Positions 58,516 to 64,000 of a stretch of DNA of 64,000 nt are shown in pieces. A program made the translations under genes and the position numbers. The stretch is from Pontederia crassipes (lineage: Eukaryota; Streptophyta; Magnoliopsida; Commelinales; Pontederiaceae). The stretch lies in assembly GCA_030549335.1 (NCBI GenBank), contig CM060188.1, positions 68,602,696 through 68,666,695 on the forward strand, written 5' to 3'. Every line of letters begins with the position of its first letter. Within the stretch, counting starts at the first letter, position 1. The notes under the pieces were generated by a model. It was not told where the DNA came from. It did not search any database and saw nothing but the letters and a program-made list of their open reading frames with translations.

Positions 58516-58817
58516 AAGGCCGGAATTGGTGAATGAATGATTTCATTCAAGTCACGAGGTCTATACCAACACTACCCCCATTACTTTTGGACTACAAGAC
58601 CATTTCGCAAATCCCTTATGGTCCCAGAACTCCTAGAAAGCGCATTGTCTCCTCTTCCTCCTCATCAGTTCCAGATGCCTCTCAATCTTTACCACTCACC
58701 ACATCCAACAAATTGGACCTTATCCTGGACCAAGTGACAAAACTTGCTGAAGCCATAGCTCGTAATCACCAAGACATCCAAGCACTTAAGGATCAATTGC
58801 ATAATTTGGAACAATAA

Positions 58818-59413
58818 AACTTAGTGCACAACAGCGAGTACAAGGAGTGGAAGATGTCCATAATTCTGTCCTAACAACCTTCAGTAACATTCAGCAAGTC
58901 ACTGACCGCATACTAGAGCTTCAACCAACTCCGGGTCCCACTTCCTGGAATGATTGACACTGAGGACAAAGTCGATACTAAGCTTGGGGAAGAGGGCAAC
59001 ATGGTACATTTCTACTCTCTCCTTGATCTTGATATATTTACATCTTTCCAAAATTCTACATTCAAAATTTTTTAACTTTTCAATACAAATTTTCACATTG
59101 CAAATTGACACTGGATCATATTAGCTCCAAGTAGTACAGTAAGAGAGTTCAAACTTACCTTGTAGCTATAGCCTCTTTTGCAACCCCCTGAAACTTTGTT
59201 CAAGAACATCTTGGTTCCCCTAACATTTTAACATACTTTGCAACCAAATCCAATGCTTAAAGTGAAAGGGTAAAGGCTAGCAGAAAGTGACTCTTCTGAT
59301 ATATTAAAAGCTTGACGACCAATCTTATTTAAGCTCGCCTCTCATTTCAAATAACTGTTAATAGGAGTGTTAATGCTAATATCTTCCAGTGCAGAATGGA
59401 ACCAAAAGAAAGA

Positions 59414-59449
<36 letters not shown>

Positions 59450-59951
59450 ATAAGCAGAACAAAAGTTAACAGCAAAAGAAAAGAGGGCCAAGAAAGCTCC
59501 AGAAGGTACAAAAAGGGTGCATTCCTAAACCAGGGTGAATCTGGATGAGTAGATCCATAGGGGTTCATGCCTGGTACCCTAAGAGCAATTGCCCTGGGAT
59601 GTGCCGATCAAAAACCTACTACATAGATTCCCTTAAATGCTATGGATAATCACATGAGTACTGGACAAATGAAAAGAAATAAGAATCAAAAGAAATTCTA
59701 TACTGCACTAGCAGATTCAGCATTAACATTCTTATTATCTGTCTTTCTTATTTGAATTCTCTGACTTGAGCTAAAAATGAGGAAGTTAAAAATGTCTTGT
59801 TTTTAATATCTTCATTAAAGTCAGGGAATGAAGGAACAGAGAGGGCACTTAGGCAAAGGATATCAGGTTGGTATATTAAAAGGTTGGATGAAAAGCAAGA
59901 TGAAGATTAATCATATCTTGAACATTGCTTGAGGACAAGCAAAAAGTTAAG
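58818..59951 (+). other. Athila 3' non-coding region
   Basis: Contains CACTGAGGACAAAGTCGA...AAGCTTGGGGAAGAGG near 58958, a block shared with the remnant at 7.1 kb. An (AT)n(GT)n microsatellite lies at 59415-59450. No coding region. Confidence 0.55.
59415..59450. repeat. (AT)n(GT)n microsatellite
   Basis: An AT repeat of about 18 bp followed by a TG repeat of about 18 bp. Confidence 0.9.
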
Positions 59952-59963
59952 CTTGGGGGAATT
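59952..59963 (+). other. Polypurine tract
   Basis: CTTGGGGGAATT directly precedes the TGATCAC start of the 3' LTR. It is the plus-strand primer site in the family. Confidence 0.7.
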
Positions 59964-61043
59964 TGATCACCTCTTTTATGTACTCATAATCATTATAATT
60001 AAATCCACGAATTTATATAAAAGTTGAGCATATTTAAATGTTTTTTATCATTTTTAATGGAGAATTTGAATGAGTAAAAGGGAGGACTAACTATTTAAAA
60101 TTTGAAATTTGAGCAGGGAGGAAATAAAATGGACAGAGAGGAAGCCGGAGAAGGGGGGAGAAGAAGGCAGAAGGGGAAAAGAGGAAGACGAGGGCTAGGA
60201 AGAATGAAGATGAACTAAGGAAGATTCTTGACTCCCTTGTGATGAAACTTTGTTGATGCTGACTCTTATTCCGACTTTTTGACATTGCAAATTTGACTCC
60301 TCATTTTTATTTATATGATGCATGGTTGTTTAGAATTTATGCCCGATTTCAATTAGATCAAGAGATCAATTGTTTTCTACTTTAACTAATTTCATCCGAA
60401 AGGAGAAATTAGTTACATTACTTGCTATGTTTCTAGTGATTGTTGGTTTACTGTTTGTTTAAAGATCGAGAGATATGCTATTGTGGCTGTTATGAGGTGA
60501 GAACCCTTGACAGTCGTGAGAAGTGTCAACTGCATTTTATCACTTGATTAAGATTAAAAGAATGAGTTGTAGGAGATCGAGAGGTCGAACTCTTCTTCTG
60601 ATTAAGGATGAGAATCTTATTAATCAATAATTTTGATTCCGTGATTAGCAGCTACTCTCTTCTTGATTTATAGATACACCAATAGGCTGAGAGATAGAGT
60701 GAACTTATAAAATCAGTAAGTCGAACACGGCAATTGCAATAGGATCAACGAGTTCATTACAAGGGAATCTCTTCCATCACTCCTTGATCTTTTCTTACTT
60801 TCCTTTGTTATTCTTAATCTATGTTCGTTCATTCATCTGATTTATTCTTAATAATTTTGTGACAATGTTCGGGATATAATTAGAATAAGTAATCAATCTA
60901 AATCAACGGGGTTACGACACTCAGGGTTTCTGCTCGATCTATGCACATGCAGTTGCATGAACTCTAGAGTAAAATTAAAACGCGATTAGAATTATTTCCT
61001 GTGTGAGAATCCATAATTTCATAACTATTATAAGTTCACATCA
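59964..61043 (+). repeat. Athila 3' LTR (1080 bp)
   Basis: Begins TGATCACCTCTTTTATG and ends AAGTTCACATCA. The last 782 bp pair with the 5' LTR. Differences between the two are scattered and few, which suggests a fairly recent insertion. Confidence 0.85.
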
Positions 61044-61279
61044 ATGATCGTCAACATGCATCATTAACTATGTTTACAATATGGCGAGAGATGATAATTT
61101 GAATAAACCATTAGGATACAACATCAGTATTAGTCGTAAGCGAACAATTCGTAAATTAACATTAGTCGTAATACAATAACTCGATAGTCATAAGATAAAA
61201 ATATTACATGAACGTGGCATTAGCTAATAATAACATTAATCATCATTTGAGTTACCACATGACTGATATTCATCATTAT

Positions 61280-63967
61280 CATCATTTGACGATGACGTAG
61301 TTTCAATGTCATCTTCATCCGAAGCATTCTCATCATTTTGTATGTCGACATTATCGAAGTTTTCAAATAACTATTATGAATCTTGTAGATCATTGACTAA
61401 TTCAATATCGACAATAGGTGCCACAGAAGTATGTGAGTCATCTTGGTATGCACATGGCAATGCACCATTAATTTCTATCATACTTCTTGCTTTCGTCTTT
61501 ATTATAACACACCATTGTACTTTGTCCCTGGTCTTCTCTGGATATGGCACATAATATATTTGTCTTGTAGAGGACGAAATAATGAAAGGATCAAAATATT
61601 TATAACACCTATTGTGACGTACTTCAACTATTTTGAAATCTTTATGAACTTGCATCCCTCACATTTCCTTTGGATCAAACCAATTACACTCAAGCAATGT
61701 GACTCTATTACCTCCAGTATATTCCAGCTGAATTATGTCTTTGAGAATACCGTAGTAGTCACGCTTATTTTTTTCGTCCGTGGATCATTTGACACAGACT
61801 CGTTCACGATTTTCTTCCCTCTCGACCAAGTTTCGGTGTGAAACTTATAACCGTTCACAAAATACATCGGCCAACTTTTAACCTCTCATGTCGGTCCCCA
61901 TGCCAAATTATGGCTACCAGACATCGTGCCGGTATTGGGAACCTAAAATGAAAATGAATGTCAAGAATAGATCGTGAAGACTGGAGTAAGACCAACATCA
62001 TAAGAGTTACCTGATCCTTAAACCACAGTGCGAAGTCATTCTCGATTCTATCTTGTACATGTTCTTCAGGGACATTGTAGTACTGCAAAAAAGCACTACA
62101 TACAAAGTGATGGTTAAATCAAAATATTGTTTCACAAGATAAAAAATAAAGAACGCATTGAGAATAAACTTACTTAATGTACTCTTGCACCTCCTGCGTG
62201 TTTAGAAGGACATGATTCGTGGCAGACTTGAATTCTGCATCATTCAACCATCTATTTCTTGACTTCTCAAAATGTCATCATAACTGATTGAAGATAGACA
62301 AGGATGTCACAACAGACTGTTCTTCTGGAACTTCATCATTCCGATGAACTCTGGTCCTCGCACACTTAACATGGGACTCAAAGTAGTAGGAACAAAAGTA
62401 CGAAACCTCTTGAATCATATAGGCTTCACATATGGATCCTTCGACACGTGCTTTGTTCTTAACCGTCCTTTTAATTCGATTAAGATATCTTTCAAAAGGA
62501 TACATCCACTTGTATTGTACTGGTCCACCTATCCTTGCCTCATATGGTAGATGAATAGGTAAGTGCTCCATGGAATCGAAGAATCCCGGTGGAAATATTC
62601 GTTCCAACTTACATAATATTATCAGAATATTACGCTCCAATTGAATCATATTTTCCACCGTTAATGTTGTCGAACACAATCCCTTGAAGAATTGACTCAA
62701 TTCCGTTATCGGCTTCCAAATCTTATCCGGCAAGGATGAAAATGCAGTAGGAAGCAAAGTTTCCAAGAATATGTGATAGTCGTGACTTTTCATGCGAAAT
62801 AAACGCAAATTATTCATGTCCACACATCTTGTCAGATTTGATGCATAACCATCCGGCATTTTCAGCTCTTGGATCCATCGACACACTTGAGTCTTCTATT
62901 TTTTAGTGAGAGCATAACTTGATTTTGGCTTAGATAATCTACCGTCAGGTAAACTAATTAACTGCAACTCTGGCCTTTGACAGTACTCCTTCAAATTTAG
63001 TCTCGCCTTTAGGTTGCCCTTTGTTTTACCCTTAATGTCCATTATAGTGTTAAATACATTTTCAAACATATTTTTTCAATGTGCATGACATTCAAATTGT
63101 GACGTATCAAACAATCAAACCAATAAGATAAACCTCAGTATATATGTCGTTTGGTTCAGTTATGAGAAACACCATACTCATTGTATGTGACATTTGGGTC
63201 ATCGACAATTCTGCATAAAGCATTGACAATGCAACGTAATTGAGCTCCTGAGCGTCTAACCGGAGCCATGTCGTGTACAATCCTATTCCGTCGAAATGTA
63301 TTTCGGTTATTTCTGTATGGATGATCTGTTGTAAGAAACTGTCTATGACAGTCAAACCAGCTATTTTTACCCCCCTTTCTTAAAGTGAACGCATATGAGT
63401 GTTCCTTGCAACATGAACAAGTTAGTTTTCCTACGGTCATCCAACCAGATAACATTCCATAGACGAGAAAATCATTAATTGTCCATAATAAGGCAGCTTT
63501 AAGGTGAAATTTTATTTGCTTGACACATCATAAGCGACTACACCATCCCATAGTTCTTTTACCTCGTCAATTAGAGGCTGTAAATATACGTCTATCTTCT
63601 GTTTAGGACTGTGAGGACCAGGAATAATGCATGTAAAAAATATATAAGGTGCGGACATACAAATCTCAGATGGCAAATTATATGGTGTTGCTATGACCGA
63701 CCAACATGAATAAGGAACCGAAGTATGACCATACGGTGTAAAATCATCCGCGCATAATCCGAACCTTATGTTCCTTTCGTCGCTAGAAAAATCAAAATGC
63801 ATAAAATCAAAATGTTTCCACGCTTCACCATCTGATGGGTGAAGCATGACACCTTCAGAAGTATTATACTGTGCATGCCACTTCATTTGCGACGCCGACC
63901 TTATAGACGAGTATAGCCTTTTAAGTCTTAGAATAAGAGGCAAATAATGCATTCTTTTCACAGCCAT
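61280..63967 (-). pseudogene. CACTA TNP2-type transposase, broken
   Basis: Reading down the minus strand: TNP2 core (63967-63512) with FGLCADDFTPYGHTSVPYSCW and PYIFFTCIIPGPHSPKQKID. Next is GWMTVGKLTCSCCKEHSYAF with HRQFLTTDHPYR (63455-63300). A DUF4218 domain follows (62886-62278): MKSHDYHIFLETLLPTAF, PPGFFDSMEHLPIHLPYEA, GGPVQYKWMYPFERYL and GSICEAYMIQEVSYFC. Then NDFALWFKDQV, a NGYKFHTETWSRGKK stretch near 61850, and a DUF4216-type end (61750-61374) with LECNWFDPKEM and YFDPFIISSSTRQIYYV. Stops and frameshifts occur throughout, some of which could be introns. It would mobilise the CACTA element and probably no longer can. Confidence 0.82.
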
Positions 63968-64000
63968 TGAGTCTTGTTAGTCGCTCTATATCATTCGGCC

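Larger units (their letters stand above)
50551..61043 (+). mobile_element. Athila-group Ty3/gypsy retrotransposon inside the CACTA element
   Basis: About 10.5 kb. It has a truncated 5' LTR (50551-51332), a tRNA-Asp-type primer site, gag, protease, RT-RNase H, integrase, an Athila-type ORF, a polypurine tract and a full 3' LTR (59964-61043). Gene order and the Athila-type proteins identify the group. Coding regions carry multiple stops and frameshifts, so it is not autonomous. The flanking 5-bp duplication cannot be tested because the 5' end is truncated. Confidence 0.85.
49558..64000 (-). mobile_element. CACTA (En/Spm-type) element, continuing past the window
   Basis: The left terminus CACTACAAGAACATAG at 49558 is followed by subterminal repeats. 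Beyond the inserted Athila element, 61280-63967 carries a TNP2-type transposase on the minus strand. The left end is therefore the 3' end relative to the transposase gene. The right terminus lies outside the window. The trinucleotide before the terminus is TGT (49555-49557), the candidate 3-bp target duplication. Confidence 0.78.

Overview
This is plant nuclear DNA. Genes have introns, plant-specific families are present (TPLATE-complex subunit, CYP89-type P450, plant syntaxin-like protein), and most of the sequence is made of plant transposon families. The GC-rich, intronless P450 in AT-rich surroundings, together with a SINE/RTE-LINE pair sharing a (TTG)n-ended tail, suggests a monocot, possibly a commelinid. 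That placement is inference. I see no rRNA, tRNA, CRISPR array or bacterial-type operon.

Genes. (1) 0.7-2.7 kb, minus strand: TML, the muniscin-like subunit of the TPLATE endocytic complex, recognisable along its whole length but with an in-frame TAA at codon 22. (2) 3.27-3.58 kb, minus: an intact histone H4 with TATA, CCAAT and octamer-like elements. (3) 16.1-19.2 kb, minus: a five-exon syntaxin/t-SNARE family gene with a SINE in its last intron. (4) 43.7-45.3 kb, plus: an intact single-exon P450 of CYP89 type. (5) 46.3-47.6 kb, minus: remains of an ALKBH8-like tRNA-modifying dioxygenase, decayed by a lost splice acceptor and frameshifts.

Transposons, left to right. A 7.2-kb Mutator-like element (4.6-11.8 kb) has unusual GC-rich terminal inverted repeats and a broken FAR1/MURA-like transposase, itself interrupted by an Athila-like retroelement remnant. 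A small MULE with a perfect 9-bp target duplication lies at 13.4-14.2 kb, inside one arm of a direct duplication whose other arm is the empty site. A Helitron-like 3' end follows at 15.1 kb. Solo LTRs occupy 23.3-25.7 and 29.6-32.8 kb, the second carrying a 1.22-kb near-perfect foldback. Further on are a degenerate hAT-like element, a CACTA terminus, an LTR fragment, a dead Copia, a PIF/Harbinger-type remnant and a 5'-truncated RTE LINE.

The right 16 kb is a nest. The ALKBH8-like relic is cut by a short-LTR Copia, that by a CACTA element running off the window, that by a 10.5-kb Athila-group element, and that by a 392-bp hAT-type MITE with a perfect 8-bp target duplication.

The host genes do not form a functional cluster. 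TML and the syntaxin-like protein both belong to membrane traffic, but I see nothing linking their regulation. No clearly new biological system was found. The most informative items are the TML nonsense codon, the nested insertions with their datable order, the MULE with its paralogous empty site, the foldback and the GC-rich MULE ends.
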